Below the pieces are notes generated by a model that worked only from the letters and a program-made list of their open reading frames with translations, had not been told where the DNA came from and made no database searches. Positions 36,693 to 48,629 of a stretch of DNA of 64,000 nt are shown here, piece after piece; position 1 is the stretch's first letter; every line of letters begins with the position of its first letter. This stretch comes from Termitomyces sp. T153 (Eukaryota > Basidiomycota > Agaricomycetes > Agaricales > Lyophyllaceae): the NCBI GenBank assembly GCA_018296165.2, contig JACKQL020000012.1, positions 1,054,001 through 1,118,000 of the forward strand, read 5' to 3'. The position numbers were made by a program, and so were the translations under genes.

Positions 36693-36952
36693 ACTGAGCA
36701 ATGCTGTCCAAACTTGAACGGGTCGGCATATCACGATACCCAAACCAGAGCGATTGTCTTTGGTAGTCGACCTGAGATACGTAGTAAAAGACGAATCGAT
36801 ATACTCATCGACTGCGATTAAAAAACGTTGTTTGGTGGGAAGTTTCAACAATTTTCACATTCATTTCTGAATTTTCAGATTGATTTCTAGTCCAGTTAAA
36901 TTACATGTACATAATTGAAAATTGGTGATGAATGACCCTGGTTGCTCCGAAC

Positions 36953-36960
36953 TCACGTGG
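36953..36960. promoter_or_regulatory. CACGTG E-box upstream of MET17
   Basis: TCACGTGG. The bHLH factor Cbf1 binds TCACGTG in front of sulfur-assimilation genes in yeasts. Position and sequence fit, but a single 6-mer could be chance. Confidence 0.3.
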
Positions 36961-37000
36961 ATATGCGAATGTTTCCAAGTAGATTGCTGGGGTTCATTGA

Positions 37001-37032
37001 GAGCATCAGAGAGCAAGGAGCAGATGGTGAGC
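37001..37032. repeat. 32-bp direct repeat, copy 2
   Basis: Identical to 36661-36692; the flanking bases differ. Confidence 0.9.
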
Positions 37033-38367
37033 GCTCCAGTGAGAATGTGTTGTTTACTAGTCTGACGATATCCGAGTTTGTCAGTAGTTTTCTGCAGTCG
37101 TGAAAAATTCCAGCATTTTTTCTGCAAGAGTATGTATTCAGGAATTTGCGCGGGTGAGGCACAACCATCTGCGTTTGTCTGGGTCAGTCTGGGCTCATCT
37201 GAATCCTGTAAAATGTTTGATGTTCTGGTATCATCTGATTACTACTGAATGTATCTGATTAATGTGCCATCTGAGCTCATAAATTATTGGAATTCTCTAA
37301 GTCACAAACATGGAAATAACAGCGTGTGGGCCAGAGATCTAGAACGTCCGATCAATGTACATTGAGCATGCTGAGAGGAGTAAGCTTCGAAGAAAGGTGG
37401 CTTCATCTTAAGCCATACTGGGTCACTTCTCTTGTGATTTTGTATACTCCTTCGAGGTCTTGGTACCCCTGATGATGCCAACATCAGTGAAATAGTGAAA
37501 GCTCACATATAGGACAAGCTAACTTTCTTTCTCTCAGCATCGCATTGGCATGTCTTCTATACAATAGCAAATTCATTGTCAGTTGCATCGAGTGAACCTT
37601 GAGAAAGTCGAGAGAATATACAGGTTTCTGCAATTGAAAAGAATTAATTATCCACCAATTAAATGTGGTTGAATGATACATACTGTGCAAAAATCAATCC
37701 TTCTTTTGGTTTGGTTCTGTTGCTTGGCAGTGGCAGTGGGAGGCTGTTAAGAGATTGATTCTTGAAGTCATAGCTTCAGGAATAGGAATTGATCATGTGG
37801 TGGAATTGTTTATTTTTTCTTAAATGAACCAGATAGATTTTGTACAACAATGAGGGACTCGCAATGGATTGAAAGCGCAGCATGTTGACCATTAGCCATG
37901 AGACCATGAGACCAAATCAGTCTGTAAAGTCTGATAAGTTGTTTGGTCTGGCTGTCATGGTCCGAGGGCTACTAGCTGATTTTGACCCCCCAACATGGTA
38001 AAATCTATTTTTCTTCGGCGCGCGACCGATTTGGCGCTTGTCAATAACTTTGCGGCGACTGAGTGAACGGTACCTTGAAATAATTCGATATAATGACCAA
38101 GGCGTGCGTGAAGCCGACCTGAAGCGACACTGGCAAAGGGACTATCAAATTACATTCGATGCCCAGTTTGTGTGTTTATCTATCTTGTTTTTACGGTCCG
38201 CTCTCTACTGACGGTGGCGTAATCACTACCTTGTTTACCGCGGTAATAAAAGCCTCTGACGGGCGAGATACCTATTATAATGTGCTTGAAATGACTTGAA
38301 TGTTATATGATCGTAGCATAAACATGGTTAAGATATCGAACTACTCGGTGTCAACTGATCAAAATCA

Positions 38368-41300
38368 TCATGATGAGCTTGACGCAGCCTGCAGGACCAG
38401 AAGGCTAACTGTAGCACCACTGACTACCAAAGCCGCACCGACATCACCCAGTGTCTTCGGAACCATGGAGCTCATCGACGCCCCCCTTGCTGTGATGAGC
38501 TGTTGGAGCTCACTAGCATGAGATTCTACGGCCATCTTCCGCGACCGACCTGCCACTACGATAATGTTCTTAGCTGGCGACGACTGCGTAAACAGCTGCG
38601 TAACGAGATCAATGATATTGTGCAAAGGTTGAGGTGACGATATGGTGCTGAATGTGATGCGTGCCAAGGCAGCAGAGTCCCGTGAGTCTGGTGGTGACGT
38701 GTAGCGCCCCCACGTCACGTTATCTGCGGTGACTGACGCCAATTGAGTTTGAGTACTGTCTCGGTGATATATAGTATCTGCACCAGCAAGCGTCTACGAT
38801 CAATGATGAGCAAAGATCCATCCATAGTTCCGCAGAATAATGCCAGAGTTACGACTTTACCTGGTGGAGGGGAACAGCGACCGCAGCTGTAGATAGGGGA
38901 TCATCCTTTTTGGCATCATCGTCAGTGTCGGTAGACGCAATACCATCAACCTTCCGAATCCGGACCACAGTGGCTCGCACGGATGGGTTACGACAGAGCT
39001 GCACAAGGAAAGATAGGGCTAGGCGGTCATCTGGCCCACCAAAGAAAGGCAGGAAGAGGTGTTGGCTACTGGAGCTATTGTATGGCGTGCTGAGGCCACG
39101 ATCGACAAACAACGCCACATGGCTCGGAGAAGTCAAAAAGACCTTACGGATGAGTTCTGAATAAACTACTGAACTCGTTTGATCGTGCGTAGTCGTCTTA
39201 TGAAAGATACCATCGAATGGATTGAGTGGGCCTGTAGAACCGGACTCCTCATTGATTATTGTCGTGCCTCGAGCCCACGGAAGAATGACTATTTGAGAGT
39301 CGGTCTCGGAAACGTGTTTGGAGATGGCGGACGAGAACTCGTTGTACTCGACCACAGAAAGGGCACCGGATACCCGGAGGCGATTCAAGTATCCAAAAGT
39401 ACGAAACACTGAAACCACGGGATCGTTGTAAACAAGAGACTCAACCGCCTGAGACTTAAATACAGCTGATGCGCGGTTTGTCAATTCAACGAGCCGTAAG
39501 ACATTAATGGCAACTGGTAGTGATGCGAAATGAGAAGGACCTTCTGCCGCCTTTTCAGGCGATGTTGAAGACTTTGTTTCTGGAGGGGTCAACGTCAATG
39601 AGGATGTATGAGACATGTTACCGGGCTGCAAGAGCTGAGTGATCGTCATAGCGGCTGGAAGCTGCTCGATTTTCTCCAAGATCAACGCAAACCTAGTCTT
39701 GGTTTCCTCATTGAGGGATTGACGAGGACCACTCCCCTCGTCATTAGAGTGATCACGTTCGTCACCAACATGAACGCGATATTTCTCAGGGTAGAAGAGA
39801 AGGGTCAGGGGTGTCGTGATGAAAGTTAATAAGACGGCATGGAGGACGAACATCGAGAACGTGCGAGTGTCTAGGATGCCAGCTTGAAGCCCAATATTCA
39901 GAACAATGAGTTCCACAAGCCTAGGTATATGCGTTCAGCAAGGCTTGTGTAAGGTGAAACAAGTTCCAGGCTCACCCCTTGCAGCTCATCAATGCACCAA
40001 TGGCTCCAGACTCTCGCCATTTGAACCCAGTGAAATAAGCGGCACCATAACACGCAACAAACTTGGAGAAAAATGAAACTACGCAAATTATGAATGTGTA
40101 ACCCCACGTCTTTCCATTGTCCATCAAACCGAGATTGGTACGCAAACCCGAGAGGGTAAAGTACTGTCAATTGAATGCCGTTAGACTCAGAGGCACGAAA
40201 CAAGTAAGTATACGTGCAATAGGGATGAATATGATGGACACGAGATCTTCCAACCTCTCGACAATGGAGATTGCATAACCGTTCTCGTGGGGGATGATGA
40301 GACCGGCCACAAAACCGCCTGGATAACTATGGGTGACAGGGGTAATATCGAGCTAGCCTAACACGCACCAAAAATGGCATGTACGCCTATTATATCCGTG
40401 AAGAAAGCAGAAACGAAAACGATGATGAGGGTCATGGTCATCATGCCATTGGTTGGTGAACCTTGTTCCAAACTGCCAGTCCACCGCGCCAACCAAACAT
40501 ATGCCCTTCTTCCAGGGTAAAGGAGGAAGACAACATATCCAACACATGAAAGAAGGACATAGAGCGCAGTCAGCCCCGTGGATGCGTTCACAAGAGCCAC
40601 TGTCAGAGCAAGTAGAACCCAGCCGACCACATCATTTCCTACGCCAGCAGCCAGTGTTACAACACCGACTGTCGTGTCAAGAAGGTTGAGCGAGGTGAGG
40701 ATGCGACATAGCACAGGAAAAGCGGTAATTCCAACGGCGACAGCGGTGAAGAGGAGAAAGTAGCCGAAATTAACCGCAGGATCAATAAATTCTCTATAAA
40801 TGCCTACACCAACTGCAGCACCTAGACCAAGCGGAAGTATTAAACCTGCAAGTGAGATAGAGGTAGCCGAGATAATGTTTCGCTTTATGACCTTAGTATC
40901 GATCTCCAGCCCAACAAGAAACAAAAATATGATAAGGCCAATGGTGCTCGTGAGTGTGAGTCCAGGTATCGAGGCATCTGGGAAGATAGAATTCTTGAAA
41001 TTGGGTATGCGCCCCATAATTGAAGGACCAAGAATGATACCACCAATAATTTCAGCAATGACTCGTGGCTGACGGATACGGTCGAAAAATAGGGCAAGGA
41101 ATTGGGCCATCGCTATGATAATTACTGAAACATTGTACTTCAATATATCATGACAGAGAACATATCAAAAAAAAGACCTAGTTGTATAACCCATAGTCGG
41201 AAGGGGTCCGATGGCAGATAATGAAGTGGATTGTCCCCTGAGATTACACCTCCCTAAGAAGCCTTGACATATGAAGACTGCGGACGAAAAATAGATGAAT

Positions 41301-41371
41301 ACCTGCTCAGCGGCGGCTCTTGCGACTCGACCACGGGCAACATGGCCTACGAGTTGCGAGAGCTCGCCCAT
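38368..41371 (-). CDS. KHA1: K+/H+ antiporter, CPA2 family (Kha1-like)
   Basis: Seven exons (introns 41254-41302, 41125-41177, 40319-40368, 40164-40217, 39921-39975, 38794-38860) give 891 aa. After a short N-terminus and GGVISGDNPLHYLPSDP come about 12 membrane segments with RIRQPRVIAEIIGGIILGPS, FLVGLEIDTKVIKRN, TAFPVLCRILTSL, AAGVGNDVVGWVLLAL and GFVAGLIIPHENG, the conserved parts of cation/proton antiporter 2 proteins. A long cytosolic C-terminal domain follows (from about residue 430), as in yeast Kha1, which acts in Golgi-type membranes in K+ and pH balance. The start at 41371 is the first ATG of the exon; a slightly longer N-terminus cannot be excluded. Intron 40164-40217 appears to use a GC donor. 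Confidence 0.88.
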
Positions 41372-41779
41372 TACGTTAAGAGGGGCGGAAATGAAATGTA
41401 ACACAAGTCGCAGAGAGACTTGGACATTTGTCGGGGTTATATGAGACAGACAAAGAATCGGAAATCGGAGCTGGGCGTGAAATCAATTACGCCCTGAAAA
41501 CAAATCAGATCGCATTAGGGACGCTCAATTATTATGTTCACAAATTACATGATAACAAGCTCCTTCTGAGTAATCATACGGACGGTACTCGATGAAATAT
41601 CCAACTGCTCCGGAATCCCTGACAGGTACCCTGAGGTACGTGTAGCAATGTCACTGCAAAAACGGTAGAAACCCGTCTGACACAGAGACCTCTGTCCCCG
41701 TCTGTATGCCAAGCAAGCATCTTGTACCGACTGTATATGTGTGGTCTGGAAAATGCAAAAGAAAAGGATAATGGTCGTT
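41372..41779. other. Intergenic between KHA1 start and BUD31 stop
   Basis: Both neighbours run on the minus strand. No frame with a motif. It should hold the KHA1 promoter and the BUD31 3' end. Confidence 0.5.
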
Positions 41780-42436
41780 CTATGAGTCCGAACTGCAACC
41801 ACGGCATCCTGGGGCCAATTCAGTGAAGGAACAGATGGAACTGGGGCAGTGGCGCCACGCACCACAGTGAACACACTCGACAACTGTTCCACTCCGTACC
41901 TGTGCCTTAGGAACCCTGCAAATGCATGTAGAACCCTGGTAATTCATGTCCTGGAAACGAATTCAAAAGAAGACACAGAGAACTATTATGATATGGTGGC
42001 TGACCCTCGTTTGTATACACCGTAGACAACAGAGTTTTTCATACCCAGTCTTCTTCCACTTTGCTATGAGGCTACTCAAATTAGCTCTGTGAACGAGGTT
42101 GTTGAGTTGCCACTCACTTTGCGTCAGCATAACCCTCCTTCAGTAACCAGTCATAGAGCTCTCTGCTAATAGCCTCGCGCTTATAATAGAGCTCATAGAT
42201 GTACCGAGAGCGTGTATGAGATATCCTCATGATAGGCCAAAGAGATTCCGCCTTGCGTTTGCCCTCGTGAGTTTCATTCTCGGCGTCTCTCATCTTCTTT
42301 GCATAGTCATCGAGAATCTGGCACAGTTTCACAGTTTCAGGAAAAAATGGGACACAAGAGAGAAGTTACGTACAGATTCAATGTCCTCAAAACCCTCCGG
42401 AGGCTTCTTCGTTCTCGTTGTTTTGATTTTCGGCAT
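41780..42436 (-). CDS. BUD31: Pre-mRNA splicing factor Bud31/G10
   Basis: Five exons (introns 42318-42373, 42075-42117, 41951-42004, 41809-41862) give 149 aa, close to the usual 144-157. It begins [20 protein letters not shown] and continues [31 protein letters not shown] and [12 protein letters not shown]. The cysteine-rich end ([31 protein letters not shown] then CRGCSSDS) is the Zn-cluster of the family. Bud31 is a core component of the activated spliceosome. The gene is divergent from the HVA22-type gene. Confidence 0.95.
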
Positions 42437-42678
42437 AACTCGAGTGAGAGAGAGGAGAACACTGCCTCCGTTCAATGATGGCCTCGATCAACCTTACGTA
42501 AGCCACCTCATTGAAACGACACTTGTGACCCAGCGGAGGCCATTGGAGACGCTGAGAAAGCCCGTCCATGTTACCATTGACTGCGCCCTGCTAGCACTTT
42601 AAGACGCGTGTACTGCACAACTTGGAACTGCACATCTGACTCTGCCAGTTTTTCCGTCGGTTTCCAGTCGTAACGACC
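42437..42678. promoter_or_regulatory. Bidirectional promoter region between BUD31 and the HVA22-like gene
   Basis: 242 bp separate two start codons on opposite strands. No clear TATA element. Inference from geometry. Confidence 0.5.
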
Positions 42679-44702
42679 ATGCCTCTCTTTGTTCACCTTC
42701 TCCGCGTCCTTATGCTCTTCTTGAACGTATATGACTCTTACAAAACACTTCGCTTGCCCCCGCCCTCATTGCGCAATCAGGGCCGACCAAGTCAGCGTGC
42801 TCTCGTCCAGAGAAAACGAGACATGAAAGGTTGTCTTGCGGTGTGGATAGTATGGGTGAGAGCTGCGAATTTCGGTCTTAGATTTCGCTCATGCAATCAT
42901 GTGCAGGTGTGCGTCACTATGTATGAGGGACACATTGAAGGCCTTGTTAGCCTGTTCGTGCCATTCTATGACGAAATTAAATGCTTGGGCCTCTTGTTTC
43001 TCATCATGACGCGTGCAAGGGTATGTTTCAGTATGTGATACTATGGCATTGGCTGATATGGTGGTCTTAGGGAGCAGAACCCATATATCTCAACTTTATT
43101 CGCCCTCTGATAAAGCCATACGGTCCAACTATTGATCTGGCGCTCGATCTAGTCCGGATGTTCGGCGATATCTTGTTCGTTATTCTGGCTATACCCACAG
43201 AATACGTACACACTTGGTACAAAAAATTTATACCCCGTTCCGATACCAGTTTGGATTCGGAAACGGAGACTAGCCCTGTAACAACCACTCCACCGAGGCT
43301 CGTTTCAAGTTTGAAACGCTCAGCAGATAATGGGAAACGCGATCCACAACCTCTTTGCGTTCCGAAAAAGACGAATTCTGATCGACGACCTTCAGCAAAC
43401 AGTGATCACCAACCTCCGCAGCCTCGCACGCGAGTCGATCAAGTTGGTCAACGCACACAGACAAAGGCTCACCCGGACCCCCATCAGATATGGTACCCCC
43501 CACCATCTTACTCTGACGAAGAAGACACCAGCAACACTCTTGGTCCAGATTCTTTAGATTCTCAGCCTCCGCGGAGTACTGGAGAAACGGATGGGCTGTC
43601 GACTCAAGGATTGCAGGAGAAGAAGGCGATTGACGAGTGGAGACAATATCCTGCCTTCCCTTCAGCTTATCCTGCAACCCCCATGGTCGCCCCAACAACT
43701 GCATTTCCCGGCACTTCTACCACTGCTACTCGCGTTCAGCATATTGCCAATTCCCTGATGTTGACCGAGATATCAGAAGACCTGCCCCGGCAGGATTTTA
43801 GTAGGTCGCTCCTGCCACCACGAAAACCTCTGAATCCCGGCTTCGTCGGGGGTTCGAGCGACGAAATTCAAACCCCAGGGGTTCAACTCGATCGTCTTGA
43901 AAGCATGTCCGTCGATTCAGACAGCGAAGACGAGGATAGTTTCAACACCACTCTGCAAACACCTATGGCGTCTCTACGGGCAACCCGGTACGGCATTACA
44001 TCCGCTCTTATCAATCGCGAGATTTCCGTGGCTTCCTCTCTAGCGACTGAGTCAACCGTTCTGACTTCCAACACCAGGAATTCCTCGCAGACACAGTCTT
44101 CAGAATCCTTGTCGTCAGGTGACATCTCAATGTCGGACTTGTCGCCTGTTTCAGGAAAGAAGAGGCCTCTTCCTCTAGACGCTTTGGATGTCAATACAGC
44201 ATCTCAGATATCCTCTGGGAGAAATGGAATGCGTGAAGCGCTCGGCAATGTTGCTCGTAGTCAACGATTCTCTATTAACAGAAGATCTCGGACACAGATT
44301 GATATCGTAGATGGAGATACCAAGTCAACGTTCTCCACTACTGACAGTATTGACGATCGAAAGCCAAAGCTTCCCAAACGGCGTAAAGTGATCCAGACGC
44401 CGAAACGTCCAACACTAGTCACAAGGCCCATCCGAGCCAGGCCCAGGATTGCCCGAATTGCGATATCGCCAGCAAAATCAACTATACCAAGGCCTCTTAA
44501 GGTCCCCTCATCATCCCGTGACGCACCAAGTCATTTGAGAACACACCGCACGAACGGTTCCGTCGCTAGCGACGCGTCTCGTACCAAATCCCCATCCTCT
44601 ATTGATGAAGCTGCCAAGAAAACTACCCAAACAAGTCTCAAAAGTATTGCGAAGGGGAAATCACGGCAATTTGGGTCGCATCCACCTTCAAAGGCAACAT
44701 GA
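42679..44702 (+). CDS. TB2/DP1/HVA22 family membrane-shaping protein with long C-terminal tail
   Basis: Three exons (introns 42856-42906, 43021-43070) give 640 aa. Residues 1-150 match the TB2/DP1/HVA22 (REEP/Yop1) domain: hydrophobic FLNVYDSYKTL, then KGCLAVWIVW, VTMYEGHIEGLVSLFVPFYD, IKCLGLLFLIMTRARGAEPI and YLNFIRPLIKPYGP. These proteins form hairpins in the ER membrane and stabilise tubule curvature. The remaining 490 residues are Ser/Thr/Pro-rich and disordered, ending in a basic stretch (LPKRRKVIQTPKRP) that looks like a nuclear-localisation or membrane-binding motif. Yop1 is only about 180 aa, so the tail is unusual in size. Confidence 0.82.
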
Positions 44703-46200
44703 TTCAACATAGATTCTCACCATCCAATTGTATATCTTTATTCCTACCGAATCGCCAGCCCCTTGCAAAGTATCCAAGTTGGATCTTCATCATACTAGCA
44801 TCTTTGTATCAACTCCTTTCTCTGCTTTTGCATGTTGCACGAGTCAAATAGTATGGAAGTTTGTGAACATAAGTGTCTATTGATATTCTTGTGCTGCACA
44901 TTAACATGCCGAAGAACACGATTCTACGATACATCGACAAAAAATCCCGGAAAGCTATGTCTTCTTGATAGACAACCGAAAAACCTAAATACGGTGGAAC
45001 GATCCACAAGTGAGGTATCCATCTGTTAATCTTCGAAATCTAGACTCTGCACAGGCTTATGATAATATGTGTGGACCTGTGTAACGTTCAAGTCGGCGCG
45101 AATTTTCCGACATGACAGGACAGCAGTGAAGTTCAGAAGAATGTTCCATTAGTCGTTTCCTACTCATCTATCAGGTGACAAAGACCGCTTTTTCTGTCAT
45201 TTCTGTCACCCGCTACTCTTTCGAGTCCGTACACTGCCACTCACTTTACGAAAAACTTGATATTGGCGGGAAGAACGGGATTTCTCGAGAAGCTCAATGT
45301 CTTGGAAACCGAGCATGAAGCTGTGCTAAATGGTGCTGATTGATGACGCAGAAATCTCCGAACAGATCTGCCTACTCCTATCGCCGACTGTGCTTGAACA
45401 TATCAAAATCTGGCATTGGCATCATGATCCATCGGTAGAAAACCAAGTACATGTGCCGACGGGACGAAAAAAAACTGACGTCGCAAATTAGTATGTACCT
45501 TACGAAGGTCGCGTGATTGCCTGTATTTCTCTGCTGATATGATGAAATTGACAGAAATAGTCGCTGCGCCGTCCGAGTCTGGCGTGGCCAACTTGAGGCT
45601 GGCTCGGGAGATCTTGAATAGGGCTGAACTCAGTTATGAGTAGGGCTCACTCCTAAATTTCTCATGTACTTTTGGTGTGCATGTTCACAGGATTTAATCC
45701 GTTCTTTCCGTGGGGAGACATGTGCACACGGTTCCGTCAACAGAGCAGCCACACTTGAAAGTTTGATGGCTTACTAAATCAGGCAATCCATCTGTGGCGG
45801 CATTTATTTGCTTTTGCAGGGTATGCCAAACAAACTGCCTCATTGCGACGCTCGAAAAATCAAGCTCAACGAGGCGTGCTGTGCGACAGAAAATACAAGC
45901 TCATCCCGGAGCGATCAGAGCGTTGGAGATCTATTGTGGGCTTGTCGTTTCGCGGTGGCCTAACAGAAGGCCGATCTACCTGAGTCATCTGGATGTCACT
46001 CGCCCTCTCGTTCAACCGACACGAATAGTATACATACACAGAGATGCAGTGCTATTGATACTTCTTTTACAAGCTGGCACGCGACATGAGTACACGAATA
46101 TCTCTATAAGTTCAGTGCCCTGAACCGATTGGCTAGTACCCACGCAGGCCTGAGTGCTCTGTTGCTTCTTCGATTTTCAAGATCCACATTTTCGATACTC
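44703..46200. other. 1.5-kb intergenic region, no gene seen
   Basis: No motif-bearing frame on either strand. Short frames (e.g. 45794-46123 plus) lack splice partners and family features. It probably includes the HVA22-type 3' end and the promoter of the Ser/Pro-rich gene. Confidence 0.45.
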
Positions 46201-47760
46201 ATGCCTCGTCATCCCAGAAACAAAAACAAAAATTTACCCAAAATCCTACAACCGGGCGTGGTACGTAGCTGTGGAAGGATGATCCGTGAATAGTCTCCAA
46301 CTCAATTGTCCTTTTAGCAAAACTTCGAGCACTGGGGCCGTAGGTGCAAGGATATCTTTCCTAATGGGCCTTCTTTTACTTCATCTCATCACACTGCCGG
46401 AAACTCGTCGCAGTCAGAGGTCTTACCTATTATACAATATCGGTATCCTTCGTCTGCAGACGATACATCAGGAGAAAACCCCGACGATCTTTCATTCTCT
46501 ATCCCTCATACAGGCAATAATCAGTCTAGCTCTTCATCTAGTTCTTACCATCCATCAAATCAACGCTCACCACGGCCTTCCCGGAATATCCAGAGATCTC
46601 GGCATTCCCGTTATGACACTAGACAGCCCGTGAATGACTGCGAAGCTTCGCAACCACTTACTTTTAGTGATCTTAGCTCGTCAAGTCCTTCTCCCCCTAC
46701 TCGACAGAGTGGGCTGGTTATCGAGCTTAATCATGATTGTTCTCCTCAAATTCCAACTCCGTTTTTCAGATCGCCGCAGCTTTACCCGGTATCCCCTGAG
46801 CCCCAGGTATCCTCTGAGCCCTCCTACATCTCCGAGTCAGTTGCGGCTTATACGACCTCACAAACCGCAAGTCCATGGACTATCTCTGGTCCTCATGTTC
46901 AAAATCCGGCTTCTAACCTGGGAACCTCGACCGGATCATTCTCTCCCGGGCTGGACCCATTTTCCGTCGACTTTGTTCAGGCGAATTATCCTGCCGCTCA
47001 ATATACGCCGTTTTCTGGTCTTGAGCCTCAAAATTCGCTCCACAGTTTCGTTCGAAACCAAGGCCACTTTAATGATGCCAATACCCCGATTTATCCGCAC
47101 AGTATCTATACTCCACTTAGGGATTTTTCATCGCCATCTCAATCCACTTTATCGTCTACACCATATAGCTCACATCCCTCTGATTTCACCACGGATACGA
47201 GCTCTGCTCATGCATCATCATCGTCCCTCTACTCTATGACCCAACATTATCATCCCAACTCCAGTCAAAGTCTTGATCAAGCTATCAAGGACGACTCTGG
47301 TAGAACGTCTCCTGGTTTCTATAACAACTTGTTGTCAGGCGATTTTCCTTCACCGCTTCAATCCCAGACCTATCCAAACATGCCCGTAATTGCCACAGGG
47401 AGAACATATACAACTTCAAGTCGTGATATGTCTCAAATGGGATCACCTAGACTTCAGATTACACCGTCGAGCTCTCAGCTCATGCAAACGATCCCAGGAT
47501 ATGTTTCCACAAACGAAGATAATGCAAGCATGCGAGATGACTTCTTTCCGCCCGGAATGAATTATCAAACTCGATCGCACAGCTACCAAGAACAGCTAGT
47601 TGGCGTATCTCAACGAAGAGATAATGGCAGCTCACAACGTACGAGACACTCATTTCCGGGATCGGCCCCCATGGATCCTAGTACAGGACACAATTATCAT
47701 TCTCCAATTGCGATTGCAAGTTCCCCAATGTCGAGTGTCAACCACCACCAACGCTACTAA
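46201..47760 (+). CDS. Ser/Pro/Thr-rich protein, unknown function
   Basis: Two exons (intron 46261-46317) give 500 aa. The start MPRHPRNKNKNLPKILQPGV is basic. After the splice QNFEHWGRRCKDIFPNG is the only compact segment. The rest is low-complexity with many Ser, Pro, Gln and Tyr-Ser-His runs (for example SHPSDFTTDTSSAHASSSSL), as in disordered activation domains of fungal transcription factors. No DNA-binding domain is visible. Canonical GTACGT..TTTAG intron borders and full frame support a real gene. Confidence 0.55.
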
Positions 47761-48629
47761 GGATGATATTATTTTCCGCTGATCCGCCGGTCAATCCTAA
47801 TTGGTATACCAGAGGACAGAATTAAACCTGTCTTTGCTTGAAGGTCTGTAATTCCGCTCTATATCCATCGAACCTTTTCCAGAGGTCAAGCTCAACATCG
47901 TCGCATCACGACTCATCCCGCATGATGAATACACGACAATTACACGTATGGCATCTAACAACTATCCTATTTATTGTAGTCGCTCATACATCCTCAACTC
48001 AAGACTATGGACTTTCGCTTCTCTTATACTATTGATTTTACCCCTCATCCTTACCTTGCCCTGAGAGCTCATATGTAAACAATTTCTCAATCAGCTATTT
48101 CACATTAAGTGCGTATGGATGCCTAATTCCACCTGCTATAGATACTTGCTGTTGGCACCGGACAACACTAATACTGATTGCCCCCCACACATTCGCCGAT
48201 GTGCAATCAAAAAAAATCGAGAGATGTATCGGAGATTGAGATCTAAAGAGGTGGTTGATGGTCTCTATCAATAATAAGTGTTTAGGAATGGGAGGGACAC
48301 AGAAATCAGTAATGGTTATCATTGGTTTTTTCAAAAAGGTGCATTCGTGCATATTGGGAGAGGTAAAAAAAGACAGAAAAAGGAGTGCTTGTCTACAGGT
48401 GAGAGTTTGACAGGGAATGGATCCTTGTCGAAACCATTGCGATTGACTAACACGTTAAATAAGGGACAGAAACCTATCACCAAATCGATACAGCAGCTCG
48501 CTATGCTGGGAGATATTAAATGTGCCCGAGAGTTACACAACCCTGAAACTACGTATGCGGGTCCAGAGTTTAAGTCGACACACTTATACAGCTACAGAAG
48601 TGGTTACTCGCTTGAAAAGCACACTAGAG
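47761..48629. other. Intergenic between convergent genes
   Basis: Holds the 3' ends of the Ser/Pro-rich gene and the sesquiterpene synthase gene. A plus-strand frame at 48278-48637 overlaps the end of the synthase and has no motif. Nothing else is seen. Confidence 0.45.

Larger units (their letters stand above)
36540..38367. other. 1.8-kb intergenic region with a dispersed repeat and a CACGTG box
   Basis: No convincing gene. It holds two exact copies of a 32-bp word (36661-36692 and 37001-37032), a TCACGTGG at 36953-36960 and AT-rich stretches. Short frames on either strand have no motifs. The right part lies downstream of the KHA1 gene stop. Confidence 0.5.

Noticed and set aside
45794..46123. 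109-codon plus-strand frame before the Ser/Pro-rich gene
   Set aside because: No motif, no splice link to the next gene, and it sits where a promoter is expected.
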